A stretch of 64,000 nucleotides of DNA, taken from NCBI GenBank assembly GCA_019914995.1, contig CM034126.1:13645001-13709000 (forward strand), in the 5' to 3' direction. Below are positions 36,213 through 48,480 of this stretch, piece after piece; positions within the stretch are counted from its first letter, which is position 1, and each line of letters opens with the position of its first letter. A program made the position numbers and the translations under genes. The notes beneath the pieces were generated by a model, which was not told the origin of the DNA, ran no database searches, and saw nothing but the letters and a program-made list of their open reading frames with translations. Source of the stretch: Acanthochlamys bracteata (taxonomy: Eukaryota > Streptophyta > Magnoliopsida > Pandanales > Velloziaceae).

Positions 36213-39200
36213 TTAACCTAGCCATTGTTGTGCACGCCTTTCACCTCCTCCTCCAACCGCATGCCGAATGCTTATCTTTTCATTGGCATACTTTTCCTGA
36301 AGCCATTCAAATGCATTCATGTCGAGTTTTCCAGTGACAGATTTTCCTTGCTTCCTCCTGATCTGTTGCTCCCTCACTGAAGCCCAGAGTTTGTCAATTG
36401 CATTTCTCTGCTTAGTTGTGAACCTATCTACATGGTCAAATGCATGCTTGACTAAGATGTCGATAACAGTTTGGCACCTGAAGATAAAAATCAAGTATTA
36501 AACTTGAGTTTATTACGACAATAAGCTAGTAGGTGACCAGAATACAAAATTGCAAGGTATATATGCTAGGATTGCTCACCATGGTACTCTATATCTTCGT
36601 GCGGCAATCTCCAAACATGATAAGAGAGCTTCCCTTTGATCTTTAAGGAACCTCTTTGATTCTTCGTCTTCAGACCATCTATTCGAGGTGGCCACTTCCT
36701 TTGCTTTTACTCTTACATCTGTCTTAGAACTAGTAGGAAGAAGACCATTTAGACCAAAAGGATCAGAAGTATCTTTATTCTCTTCCATTGGAACAGCTGA
36801 TTTCCCAGTCTCTAAGTCATTGCTCCTCATAGCAGCAGCAGCATTATCAGCCTTTGCCAGAGCAGCTGCTTCATCTTCATCATCATCAGCAGTTGCAGGT
36901 GGAAGACCAGCTATGGCCTCCTTGATCTTTCCAGCAGCTTTTGAGAACTGAAAAGCCAAAAATTTTCGGAGAAGTAGCATGTAAGCAAGATGAATTAAAC
37001 AAAGAGTATAACATGCAGTTCTTGAACATTTCAGCTAAAATATCAAATAAAAATGGATATCCAGCCAAATGCAATGAGAAAAGGGGAAAGCAAAATCCGT
37101 TCATTAATAGATGGATCAATCGATAAATGTATGCTTATATCTGCCATAAATGTACCTCGTAAAGCATATTGTCCAAGTAAGAAAAAAGAAAGTTGTTATA
37201 TTGATAAAAGTGGACCACTCCTTGTTTCCTAGGACGATATGCACTATTGCCAAACAGCAAGCTTCCTGTGAAGCATTGTCTTGCCATCAATAGTATGATT
37301 TCTATACCAGCATGCATTCCACATGGTAGGACAAAACCTAGTAGTGCATGAAGATGGGAAAGCAAAAGCTCCGTACAGTCTTTTAATCATTACCTTGGCA
37401 ATATAGAAAGAATTTGAAAGTATATTACAAGTTCCACAGTTTACAAAGTAGAATAAGAAACTTCAAAGTAGAAAGACGACTACTCACACCTGTCATAACG
37501 TCAAAGGTACAGATTAACAAGCCGGTAGAGAAACCTGATAACAGGACAATTTTATTCATCATTCTTTCATATCATTCAGTCATCTCATAAGCCTCTATAA
37601 CCAGCATAAATACAAATCTACTCTACACCAGAAAGATTGGTGGTGTGCAAGGATTCATATATGTGAATTATGGAACCACAATAATAAGTTATAAACCTGA
37701 AAGGGCAACTTTATACATATCACTCAGAAGTCTTACTATTGAACATAAAGATGTCTAAAGTTGTGACTACCAAGTAATGGAACATACGCGGAAAGGAAAG
37801 AAACAAAGAGAAGGAAGAAGTGTAAACACATGCTAATTCTAAACAGCGATGCAGTAAAAGCACAAGAAGCTACATATGAACCGTGACCAGAGTACATTAG
37901 AAGAAACTGCATATCCAATTAGTAACCCACATCAAATACCAGTCATTAGTAACCAAAAAGATAATTTTGGTAACTCTGGTTCTGGCCATTAAAGGGTGCA
38001 AAACTATCATATCAGAAAGTAAATATTCTGGAAAATTGATTACTTATTGTAAATACTAACAGCTCTAGCACTAGATATTTCGTTTTGCTTATATGATCTT
38101 GATATATACAAAATGTTTATAAATAACATTTTTCTAAAGAAGTTGCAAGAGCCTTACCACAAAGCTGTCATCTGTGTAAAGGTCATTTGCAGTGACTGCC
38201 TTTAGAACCCATGCAGCCAGCCGATTCTTCTGATATTTATTGAAAAACTGCATATCATGAAATGAAGAAAAACTGCGACTTTTAGATCAAAATATAGGAG
38301 TTATGAATATAGAACAGGGTTTTGTAGTAGCTTCCTAGAATAAAACATGGCTTTACTACTGTAACAAGAAACTATAGTAAATTCTACTTGATCTAATTGG
38401 CTTCCAATAGCCAGAAGGCTGTAGCTCTCAAAGGATCGAAAGTAAAATGAAAACTCAGATTAAATTCCTTCATAACCAGTTAACCACATTTTGAAAATGA
38501 GCAAACCTAACCTGTGCAGCATCTTGTGCAGCTGAAAAAAGTGCATGATAATCTGCTCTCACTGAAGCCTCATTACAAGAGTTAGATGAGGACATTGCAG
38601 CATCAAGAATTGCAAAAAAGTGATCACTTGTTCCAGCCTTGATACTTCCAGCTTGGATTAATTGCAATGCAAGCTTTGATGCTTTGCTGAACTTTGAAGC
38701 ATTTTTAATATGGGCGGCTATCTTTTGCATTGCTTCGATGATCTGTGTTTCAGATGCATCAACAGTAGTCTTAAATCTTAAACGTTTCTTAGCTGGTGCT
38801 GCATCAAAAACAAATATTTGAGTTAGATATCAATTAGACAAGGGCTAGCTCTCCCCAAGTACATCTGAATAGTTACACCTTCAAACTTAAGTAGCAAAGG
38901 GAAATCATTCTGTAATTTCATGGAGTCTCTTGCTTGTGTGGTGAGATAATAGATGAGTCACTTGGTTCAATAAGTAGACAGTAACATGTCATGGAACTTC
39001 AACAAAACAAACTCACAGAACAAGCTCAGAGAAGAAGGACTAAACCTCATATAGATAGACAACCGAAAATTCGGCAGTGAAAGTATTGGTTCTTCACCAA
39101 TAAAGATGCTATCTAAAAAGCATGAAAGTAAACTATCTGGAGATAGAAGACCGATGAGAAGGTAATCAATCTTTAAATAGACTACTAAGGAGTCATGATG

Positions 39201-39810
39201 CCACATTTAGATGCTACCACGTAAGTACAATGTCTGATCCTTGTTTTCTCCATAACTTAGTGTAGCATTTTTTACACAAGAACTGGACTGATTTGTCATC
39301 CTCACTGAATCCTAGCTACCAGCAAATTAACAGTTTCATTTAATGAACAGCCTCGCTGAGAAACCTTGGTTATTGAAATTTCATCTACTTTCAAACAAAA
39401 ACTAAGCCAAAAGTATTTGTCCACACCAACTATAGTTACTTATAAAAATCCTCACACGGGAGATGAATACTTCGAATCGCAAGTAAGGAATTTGCCTTCG
39501 CTTTAATAAATTTTTATCTTAATTTGGTCCAGAAAACCGAAAATGACTACTACTAATTGTACTAACGGTACTAATCAGCATAGAATTTGTTGGTAAAGTT
39601 TCGGAAAATAAACTAACCTTCGACATCGGAGACCGGTTCGGGTGCTTTGTCCCTCTTCAGCGCACTTTTGATCACCGGAGCTGGAGCTGGTGGTAGTGGT
39701 GGAGCGAGGGCGGAGGTACAGGTCTCATTGTCGTATGCTGAAGGAGGCGGAGGAGGTGGACGTTGGACGGCGGACGGCGCCGGTAACCCTTCGAACAGGT
39801 CTTCCGCCAT
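36213..39810 (-). CDS. Conserved plant protein of unknown function, probably nuclear (400 aa)
   Basis: Five exons on the minus strand join in frame: 39810-39618, 38798-38512, 38247-38158, 36947-36580 and 36477-36213. The first 60 residues are Pro/Ala-rich (QRPPPPPPSAYD, then LAPPLPPAPAP). The first splice creates PAKKRLRFK, a convincing basic nuclear-localisation stretch. Residues about 75-190 are helix-rich (AMQKIAAHIKNASKFSKASK, ANDLYTDDSFVFSKAAGKIK). A central acidic, low-complexity region (DDDEDEAAALAKA) leads to a helical C-terminus with WSEDEESKRFLKDQREALLS, RYRVPWCQTVIDIL and FTTKQRNAIDKLWASV. The MAEDLFEGLP start has good context, with UTR-like sequence before it. I do not recognise a named family. 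It converges on the DYW gene, with 145 bp between the two stop codons, so their 3' ends may overlap as sense-antisense transcripts. Confidence 0.75.
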
Positions 39811-41180
39811 ATTCTCTCTCTATCAATTCGGACTCCGACAAGAAAAGAAGCTTTTCAAATTGGCCGAAGCGCATGCTCTATTTAATAAGGGAGCCCATTG
39901 GGCCGTTATTGGATGCATAAAAGTAGCTTATTTTTCTAAGGTTTCACTAGCAAGTTGCTTTTTAAAAATGTTTAAAAGTGCTTATACTAAATTAAAAAAT
40001 ATACATAAGTTACTAAGGGACGCATGTAAGAAAATAAAAGTACATGCAAAAAAGCTCCCACGGTGAGGTTAAACAAGTTTACTGTTGAAATCATGTAACA
40101 CAATTGATCAAATAAAAAATTATTCTCTCTTATTATACTATTGGAGTGTTTAGAAGTAATTATATAAAAAATTTATTTTATTTAAAAATTTTTAATTTTT
40201 TATTTCAAAAAATTAATAATAAAAGTTTATAACATAAAATTTATTTAAAATTTTAAATAAATTTTATAAAATAATATAAAAAAATATTAAAATTATATAA
40301 TTAAAAATTAAAAAAATTGTTACTAAGTGCACGGACCAGACGCTCCGACCTTTTGAAATATTTATGAAATAGAATTTTTTAAATATAAAATATTTTTATT
40401 TTTTAAAAAATAATGTTTATTTTTTTATTTTTTAAAATATAATAAAAATATATAATAAAAAATTTTATTACGTAAAATTTTTTTATATTTTTTAAATTTT
40501 AAATTAATTCTTTATATACTTATAAAATATATATTAAAAATTAAAAAATTATTTTTTCAGTAAAGAATACCAAAGGGAGCTCAAATTTGGACAGCAAACA
40601 AAGAAGGGTACCTTTAAAAGTCCTTACTATAAGAAATATTTTTAATATAAAGAATTTTTATTTTTAAAAACATAAGTGATTATCTTAATAAAATAAAAAT
40701 TATCTATATAAATTTTTTATGATATAATGTATTTTTTATATTTCCTAAATTTTAAAAAAATTTAAATTTGTAAAATTTATTAAATAATATAAAATACTTT
40801 TTTAGAAGGAGAAGTACTTGAAAGCAGAGCTAAATCAAATAGATATTTGGGAGAGTTTTTTTTTCTTGTTTCAATTTTTTCTTTTATGTTTTTAAATAAA
40901 ATTTATAAAATATTTTATAAATTTTATTTAAAAAATTTAAAAATATAAAATTTGAAAAAGTACAAAAAATAGAGCTTATTTTAGAAACATTTTTTAGAAA
41001 AACTCTTTTTAATAAACACACCTAAATATCCCCAAATCTCTTTGATTAAATTGCATAATAGAAGGATTAGCATCATTGATCTGCTAGAGTTAGTAGATTT
41101 TAGAGGGTAGTTAACTGTAATAATTATATTTGATGGAAGGTTTTTGTTTTTTTTCTTACTCATGAGCTAAGCAAATCTTA

Positions 41181-41363
41181 GAGCGTGTTTAAAATTAAAA
41201 TTAAAATTTAAAACATTTAATAAAAATATATGTTTATATTAATTTTATATTAAAAGTAAGTCTTAAAATTGAATTTATGGAAGTTTTAATTTTCTTTTAA
41301 TTTGTTTATTTTATTTTAAAAATAACTTAAAAAAATAAACTTTAGGTGGCAGGTAAATACATC
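41181..41363. mobile_element. Short inverted-repeat element inserted in duplication copy 1
   Basis: The left end is GAGCGTGTTTA and the right end, reverse-complemented, is GATGTATTTAC. TTA and TTT flank the two sides. The second copy of the surrounding duplication lacks it: AAGCAAATCTT-(element)-TTTGGTAAAACTC corresponds to AAGCAGGTTTTTACCAAAACTC near 41565-41590. This comparison gives good support that it is a discrete insertion of about 183 bp. Confidence 0.5.
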
Positions 41364-41369
41364 TTTGGT

Positions 41370-41681
41370 AAAACTCAAGGTTGGGTATAACAAGAACACA
41401 AAAGAAAGTTTAGTTTAGTTTAGTTGATGACAATGTTTCTGCTTGCTTATACTCTCCATGATTAGATTCTATATATATTAGTCTTAAGAAATATTTGTAT
41501 CAAAAGCGTAAAAGAACGTTCGATTTAAAACTTTATGGAATTTTTTTTTTCTCGACTCATGACCTAAGCAGGTTTTTACCAAAACTCAAGATTGGGTATA
41601 ACAAGAACACAAAAGATAGTTTTGTTTATTTTAGTTGATGACAATGTTTCTGCTTGCTTATACTCTCCATGATTAGATTCT
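41370..41681 (+). repeat. Tandem direct duplication, two about 101-bp cores 211 bp apart
   Basis: The cores 41370-41470 and 41581-41681 differ at only four positions. Both start AAAACTCAAG and end CATGATTAGATTCT. The similarity continues more loosely on both sides (a T run, then ACTCATGA(G/C)CTAAGCA before each core; AAATATT and AAAACGTAAAA-like words after each). The duplicated unit was therefore probably larger, about 210 bp. The two copies carry different insertions, at 41181-41363 in the first and about 41689-41819 in the second. The sequence is non-coding. Confidence 0.8.
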
Positions 41682-41688
41682 TATATTA

Positions 41689-41819
41689 GGTACTGTTCGA
41701 GTAAGTTTTTCAATCATTTAATTTTTTTTATTTTCTAAAAATAAAATTTATTTTTTAAAAAATATAAATATTTTTTATTTTTAAAAAAAATTTAAAAACA
41801 CCTTCGAACATCCGCTTAC
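41689..41819. mobile_element. Small insertion in duplication copy 2
   Basis: In copy 1 the core is followed by ATATATTAG then AAATATTTG. In copy 2 the same words are separated by about 130 bp of A/T runs bounded by GTACTGTTCGAGTAAG at the left and CTTCGAACATCCGCTTAC at the right. The ends are imperfect inverted repeats sharing TGTTCGA. Comparison with copy 1 supports an insertion. Family assignment is open. Confidence 0.4.
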
Positions 41820-43244
41820 GAAATATTAATTTATATTTAAAAACGTAAAATAAGGTTCGATTCAAAACAAAACCTAATCCATACTAAACAACCAACAAAC
41901 GTGCTTGCTTTTGTCCTACTAGGTCATTGCCCTTTGTTAGAATTCCATTTCTTTCTCTCACCCTCTTCGTTGGAGACGTATTTTGCTTTGATGAAAGCTT
42001 CAACTCAGCCACTGACTCTTTAACTTATAGCAAACATTAAGTAAGGATATTTTCAGACGTTAAACATTAAGTAAGGTATATTTCTCATGTTTCCTTCGAC
42101 TCAAATAACACACGAATGATATTTTTTATGCCATGATAACAATTAAGTTATAATATAAGATATGGAAATTCATGTATGTAACCTACGTACGTTTATAACG
42201 AAGCTAACCTGTCTCATCAGGTGCTTTTGGTACTGTTGTCTTAACTGCTTCAATATTTACTTCATGAACATTGTATGTGATGGTGATGAGTAGACAGGTT
42301 TCGTTCTTCTGCTAGCTAGTTAAATAAAATATACATCAATCTAGTTCAACACTAGCTGCTTTGTCGTTTATGTTGTTCCTATCTTTTCTCTAAAATATAA
42401 TAAAAAACATACACATAAAATAATGGCGGACAAAAAAGATAAGAGGTAAAATCTATGTAGTATTTACTCAGATAAGTGAAATAGTTTTTTGGGTTAGGTA
42501 ATCAACTAGCAACACAACACCAAGTCAAATAACAGTAGCAGCAATAAATTAATACCCACTACTAAATTAAAAGTTAAAACTATATATTATTCCTCTATTC
42601 AATCAAATATATATCTATATATTATTTACAGCAGCATTTGAAGCTCACTAGCTAGCTTGCTAAGCTAGTCACTTAGTTTCTCTATTGTCGGAATCGTTAA
42701 ATTCAAAGTAATTAATTATCTGTATCTCTTTACTTCAGCTTATTAATTAATTAGGTTTTCTTCCCTTGCCTTCAATTCTATTGGTTCCCTTTTTCTAAGT
42801 TTTCTTACAGCTCTTGCTTGATTTCAACACTCTTGCACAAATCCTTATCGCGACTTCTCTCCTACTTCTGTTCGTTCAATTCGTTTGCTTGCTATAGCTA
42901 GATCCTATGCTATCTGCTTTGGTTTAATTGATCATGAAGAGCTCCTTCTTCCTTTCTATTCTTGTTTTTCTGCAGCTAGCTAGCTAGCTATCTATAACCT
43001 CTCTTCAAGTATATATTAAAAATAATCAGCTTTTTTTCAAAAGTATTTCTCCAATAAATTAAAACACTACTACTCTACTACGTAGTGCTGCTGCTGCTGC
43101 AGATCTTTGCTTTCTGTTCTCCTGATTTATCCCTGTTTCTCAATTAACCTATAAACTACCTACAGAGAAAGTTAAACAAAGAGTAAAGCTTCTTTCTTTT
43201 CTTTTCTTCTTTTTCTTTTTTTGGTTAGTTTCCAATAATAGGTC

Positions 43245-43295
43245 ATGGAAGCTTTGATGATCATTCTGAAGAAGCTACAAGGAAAGAAACCATAG
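43245..43295 (+). other. Upstream ORF in the AHL leader (16 codons)
   Basis: An ATG in the context GGTCATGG opens a 16-codon frame (MEALMIILKKLQGKKP) ending in TAG, 62 nt before the CTG proposed as the AHL start. If the leader is transcribed through here, scanning ribosomes would meet this ATG first. It could lower or condition AHL translation. A downstream start would then rely on reinitiation or leaky scanning. Confidence 0.4.
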
Positions 43296-43357
43296 CTATA
43301 GCTCTAGCAAGATTCCCTTCCAAAGCTTAACAGCACAGAAGAAATTGATTATCAACG

Positions 43358-44254
43358 CTGGCGAACAGGTGGTGGGCAGGCCACCTCGGCCTTCAAGGAG
43401 CAGTTGAGCCGGCTTGCTCCGGTTCTTCTGCTGCTCCTCGTAAACAAACCGGCGACGAAACCATGCCTTTCAAAGATCACTCTTCTTCCTCCGCTGCAGC
43501 AGCTACATCATCACGCGATCCTAACAATTCATCAGGCGGCGACGACGAAGAGCGTGAAAACAGCGAACCGAAAGAAGGCGCGGTCGAGGTCGGTGGTCGC
43601 CGTCCACGTGGCCGTCCTCCTGGATCAAAGAACAAACCGAAGCCTCCGATCATCGTCGCACGAGACAGCCCTAACGCTCTCCGAAGCCATGTCATGGAAG
43701 TCGCAACCGGTGCTGACATCGCCGAAAGCATAGCGCAGTTTGCTCGCCGCCGTCAACGCGGCGTCTGCGTGCTGAGCGGCGCCGGTTCTGTAGCTAACGT
43801 AACGCTCAGACAATCCTCAGCTCCTGGAGCTGTCATGGCTTTCCATGGACGCTTCGAGATTCTTTCTCTAAGTGGAGCTTTCCTTCCTGGCCCTGCGCCA
43901 CCAGGTGCGACCGGGTTAACTGTTTACCTAGCTGCAGGACAAGGGCAGATTCTCGGCGGCGCTGTTATAGGTCCTCTTGTTGCAGCTGGACCTATCATGG
44001 TAGTTGCTGCAACGTTTTCTAACGCAACGTATGAACGATTACCCCTTGAAGACGACGAAGAAGGAAACGGTGCTGGTGCAGGACATGGAGGAGGAGTCCA
44101 TGGTGATGGATCTCCAACAGGGATCGCCGGAGCTGGAATAGCTGATCCATCTTCCTTGGCGTTGTTTAACCTGCCTCCTAATCTCGTGCTCAATGGCGCC
44201 GTGCCGCTTGGGCATGATGCCTTATCGTGGGCACATTCCCGGCCGCCTTACTGA
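43358..44254 (+). CDS. AHL-family AT-hook DNA-binding protein, AHL15/19/20-like (298 aa from a CTG start)
   Basis: Intronless, as in clade-A AHL genes. The first ATG of the frame is at 43463, but the frame is open 35 codons upstream to a CTG at 43358 followed by [13 protein letters not shown]. That reproduces the MANxWWxG start of AHL15/19/20 proteins with CTG in place of ATG, in an ideal context (A at -3, G at +4). Counting from the CTG, the AT-hook [14 protein letters not shown] is at about 84-97. The PPC/DUF296 domain follows, with [48 protein letters not shown] and [14 protein letters not shown]. The C-terminus is Gly-rich and ends in HSRPPY. AHL proteins bind AT-rich DNA in the nucleus as trimers through PPC and repress growth genes. 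If only the ATG at 43463 were used, the AT-hook and PPC would still be intact (263 aa). Confidence 0.85.
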   Translation: MANRWWAGHLGLQGAVEPACSGSSAAPRKQTGDETMPFKDHSSSSAAAATSSRDPNNSSGGDDEERENSEPKEGAVEVGGRRPRGRPPGSKNKPKPPIIVARDSPNALRSHVMEVATGADIAESIAQFARRRQRGVCVLSGAGSVANVTLRQSSAPGAVMAFHGRFEILSLSGAFLPGPAPPGATGLTVYLAAGQGQILGGAVIGPLVAAGPIMVVAATFSNATYERLPLEDDEEGNGAGAGHGGGVHGDGSPTGIAGAGIADPSSLALFNLPPNLVLNGAVPLGHDALSWAHSRPPY

Positions 44255-46513
44255 AAAAGCTGTCACCACAGATCATCGATCGATCGCTCGCCAGTATATT
44301 ATACTTCAAAATTGAAGAGAAGACGAAGATCATAATAAGGTATGAATCTTCACTTATGCAAAAAAGAATTGGTTTAGCAAAAATGGAGAATTCACTTAGC
44401 TAAGCTTTAAGCTAGTTGATGATTATTATGTTATTGTTTTTAATGTACAATCGGGTGATATTTAATTAGAATTAAGATTATTGTAGATGTAGATTTGGTA
44501 CTTGATGTTTGTAGTCTGTTGATTATCATCAATAACCTTCCATCGTGAATACTAAACATATTCATGCATGCTTGAGGAATTTGTATGCATTTTAATGTTA
44601 ATTGTTATATATATATAAATTTTATAAACCTGTAATTTGATATTTGTTTTTGCTTCTTGTCTTAGATTATTATATCATCTGTATATAGTGTATTAGCAGA
44701 GATTTGGTAGTTTCTTGATTGCAGGTAAAGTGTAGAATCTTAACCTTTGTAAAAAAATTAGGGATAAAATCAATGAATGGTCCTCTGTTTTAAATCTATC
44801 TATATGCATATTTGGTTAACTTGTTATATGCAAATTTGGTCCAAGTTTTCAATAAGAAAACAACAAGGAAAACAAACATAAATTTCTTCTGTTATATATT
44901 TATGTATAGCGTGTTTACGTTCCCGTAAATAATTCGAAAGTGAATTTTTAAGAGAGATTTTTATTAAAAAAAATCTGCTATGTTTTTTTAGGCATCGCAA
45001 CTTTTAGGTGATCTCTTGGCTTCATGCATGGATACACACGTGAACAATTAGGTTGTGTTTTTTTCAATTATAAGTGAATTATTCGCGAAAATAATTATTA
45101 AAAATAATTCAATTTACATATATAGTTTTTAAAAAAATAGTAAACTAGAAATAATTTATTATATTATAATATAATGCACCTTAAATTAACAGCTCGTTTA
45201 AAAAATAGATTTAGAGCTAAGGTTTTTATTCGATATGTAATATATTCTAACATAATGGAAACGAGAATTTTTATTGCTAGAGAAGTTGGTGGTTAAAATA
45301 TTTTTGTTATACCCATATATATTCTTCTTTTCTTTTCTTTTCTTTTTTTAAAATTTATTTGTTAAGGCATGGTAGATTGTAGCATCTACAAAGTCAACTA
45401 TGAAAAATTCGATCACGTCATCATTCGCTTTTGCAAAATTTTAAGTTTTTTTATTATGCTTCAAAAGTTGAAGAAGATAAATTTTTTTGAACGACAATAG
45501 AAAAGATTGTATTGTTATATGTATGGGATTAATTATATAAAGATATTTTGTTAGTGTTATACTAAATTATAATAAATAGTTAAAAAGCAATCATTGTATT
45601 TATAATCTTAAGTGAGTAATTTGAAAATGCATAAAAAAGAGGAAGCTTAGCAACTCCTTTTTCAAATTTACTTTTTTAAATTCAATTTTAATATTAAATA
45701 ATTAATTAATTAAAACAATTTTTTTGAAATTTAATTTTAAAACTACTATTAACACAAAATTAATAAATATCTAAAGTATTTATTAGATATTTTTATTTTT
45801 AACTTAATTTTTTTAAATTATTTTTTTTAAATGAATTTATTTTAAAATAAATACATCATTAATGTAATTAAAATTAGAAGGCAGTGTTTCAAACTTTTCA
45901 AATATGAAAGTAAATTTTTGCTGAATGAGTTTTAAAAATAGAGTTCGAAAAACATAAGATTCTCTAAAATTAAAATTTAGAATAATAGTAAAATTCGTAA
46001 AGTAAAATTTGAATCAAACTTTTGAAAAAATAAAATTTATATATAAGTGATATTAAAAATTTTGAAATGATAGTTGAATATATAAAATATCAAACTTAAA
46101 ATCTAAAAAAAAAAGTGAAGTTGAATGGTAATTGAAAAATATGTCCTATGTGTTGAGTTAAAGGCTTCGGAGGCACGTAGAAATAAATTTTATCTAAATA
46201 AACACCAGTGAAGATTAGAAAAATTACAAAAAATACATATATTATGTGATGATAATTTTCTGGTTTATATTTTAGCAAATGTAAAGGTCTACCATTTTAA
46301 TATATTTGATCTATCAATATCTCCTAATTTGATGGAACAAATTCGTAAATTTCATTTTTCTCTATGTACAAGCTATATTTATTATTTAGAGGACTAAGAT
46401 TTATTAAATTATTAACTTAAACACTCTCAATATTTCATAAATCTACATAACACAATTAATTAGGTAAAGTTATTTTGCACCAGTATTAGATTAACAAAAT
46501 TAACTGTTCAAAT

Positions 46514-47356
46514 TAGGGGTGACAATATATGATCCGATCTGAAAATACAATTTGAAAGTGAATCATTTAATTAGGATTAGGGTTAGCAAATTTGATCCGT
46601 ATAAATATATGAATAGATTAGTGTTGAGCAAATTTGACCCGATTATTAAATGGATTGATCCGGATTAATTCAAAATTGATCTACCAATCTGAAATGCTAT
46701 TTTTTGAAAAAAATAACATTTAATTTTTCCTTTTAGTTTATTAAAATATTAGCAATAAATAATTAATAATAGTAATTTATAAATTATTAAATTATATGAT
46801 ATGTATAATTAATTATTATTTTTATATTTTAATAAAATAGTGTAAATGAGAATTATAATATTATCGAAAGTATTACTATATAGGTGTTTCTGTAATGACG
46901 AATTTAAATTTTGTATAAAAATTTTTATCAAAATTTTGTTAGATAGCTATTTTATCAAAATTTTTATCGGAATTATTAGTATGTATTTATAATCATAAAA
47001 TTTTAGATTTTACCATATATTTTTAAAAAGTAAAAATATTTTTTTTGAATATTTTAAGAATCGATGAATGTACTAAAGAAAGCACATTTTGACGAATATT
47101 CACTATATCTCATCACTAAAAATATTGTTCACTTTTATTACAACAAGATATTATAAATTCACTGAAATTTAAAAATATATAATTAATAATTAATAATTTT
47201 AATTATTAAATAGGTCGGACCGAATTGACCCGGTTATTAATAGGTTAAATTAGGTTTGATAATTTTGACCCATATAAATTTATAAATTAAATTAAAATTA
47301 AACAAATTTGATCCAATTATTAATTAAGTCGATCCAAAATCCAAATTGACACCCTA
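46514..47356 (+). mobile_element. Non-autonomous hAT-type element (843 bp) with 8-bp target duplication
   Basis: The ends are inverted repeats: TAGGGGTGACAAT at the left and, reverse-complemented, TAGGGTGTCAATTTGG at the right. Flanking octamers are GTTCAAAT (46506-46513) and GTTCAAAC (47357-47364), matching at 7 of 8 positions. TAGGGGTG/CAGGGGTG ends with 8-bp duplications are typical of Ac-like hAT elements. Subterminal GATCCG and GACCCG words are repeated near both ends. No transposase remnant is visible, so it was mobilised in trans. The single mismatch and the eroded ends suggest moderate age. Confidence 0.65.
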
Positions 47357-48143
47357 GTTCAAACTGAACTAAACTGATTTGAAACTAAACATATGCAATT
47401 TTTCATTGGCCAAATTAAATTATTTCACTTTAATTTTTAATCCAAGTGCAAGTTAATTCCAGTGCTAATTCAATTAACTCAATTTTATATTAACAAGACT
47501 AACTCTTAAAAGCATAGAATAGCATCTTTATAAAGTGTCTCATCAAGAATTGCTAAATAATAATTAATTACCAACTAAGTCTTATACCCAACACAAAGCT
47601 AACATATAGACTAATAAAGATATAAATTAATGGACCCCAAATTCACATGAATTCACGTGAATGACCACTTCTAATATTTAGTTTTCTGTAATAATAATAA
47701 TAATCAAATCATAGTTTCACTAAAAGGTTGAAGATACATTTTTCTTAAGTAATTGAAACATACTTAATAGTAATTATTTATTAATAGCAAATTAATAGTA
47801 ATATTTATCAAATTTTATTAAAAATAAGATAAATTTTTAAAAATTAAAAGTGTTTAAATGTTTAGTCAAACAGTGCCTAAACCCTAATAGCTAGCTAAGT
47901 GTTCCCACTAATAAAAATATTTAAGCACCAAACTGATAGATGATTCTTTTTGCTTTTGTGGTCACTTCTCTTTAGAAGATTTTAGACTCGTTCATCCAAT
48001 GCTTTCTACTTTAGGTCCAAACAAACCAATCAAATCAAAACCTAAAAAATGACCATTTCTTAATGAAAAGATGCTATTCAACTACAGCACTAATATATTT
48101 TATATTTTTTACAAAATATATCTCCACTGTGTGTCTGTTGAAC

Positions 48144-48480
48144 CATTATTGTCATATCCGGACCAAACCATCTAGATTGTCCTGGAAACCGTCGATCCGA
48201 ACGGTATACCGATTCGAGTTTGCAAAAAAAAATCGTTTATACAATTGATCCGTTTTGATCCGCTTGACCCGCTTCAATCCGGTCGACCTATCTGTCCGAG
48301 TCAAACCGAATTGAATAAAAATTAAAAAATTTAAATTAATAATATATTTAATACAAAATATTTATTAATAATTCTATATTAAAAAATAATATATAATTTA
48401 AACTTTGTATTTGGATGTGATAATGCAAAAATATAATTGATTATATCTTATTTATAAATATCAATTATTAGTGATTTTTA
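48144..48480 (-). mobile_element. Truncated relative of the 4079-4712 hAT element
   Basis: The reverse complement of this segment aligns over about 330 bases with the right half of the element at 4079-4712. Shared blocks in the same order are AAAAATCACTAATAAT, GCATTATCACATCCAAATA, a CGGTTTGAC block, a CGGATTGAA(G/A)CGGGTCAA block, and ATAAACGATTTT. It ends CATTATTGTCATATCCGGACC, comparable to the CATAGTTGTAAAATCCGAACC end of the full element. The other end is missing. No matching target duplication was found, consistent with truncation. Confidence 0.6.

Larger units (their letters stand above)
39811..43244. other. AT-rich intergenic region upstream of the AHL gene
   Basis: No coding region is supported. 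From 40139 to 41160 several A/T-run modules follow one another (about 40139-40330, 40356-40575, 40615-40830, 40850-41030). A local duplication with nested insertions occupies about 41140-41870 and is listed separately. The words AAACATTAAGTAAGG occur twice near 42030-42080. From about 42600 the sequence becomes C/T-rich with AGCTAGCT runs. TATATAT near 42616 would suit a start about 30 bp further on, giving a long AHL leader. A long leader of this kind, perhaps with an intron ending at tttggttag near 43229, is plausible but unproven. Confidence 0.5.

Noticed and set aside
43404-43733. 109-codon plus-strand frame overlapping the AHL gene
   Set aside because: Shadow frame of the GC-rich AHL coding region, with no family features.
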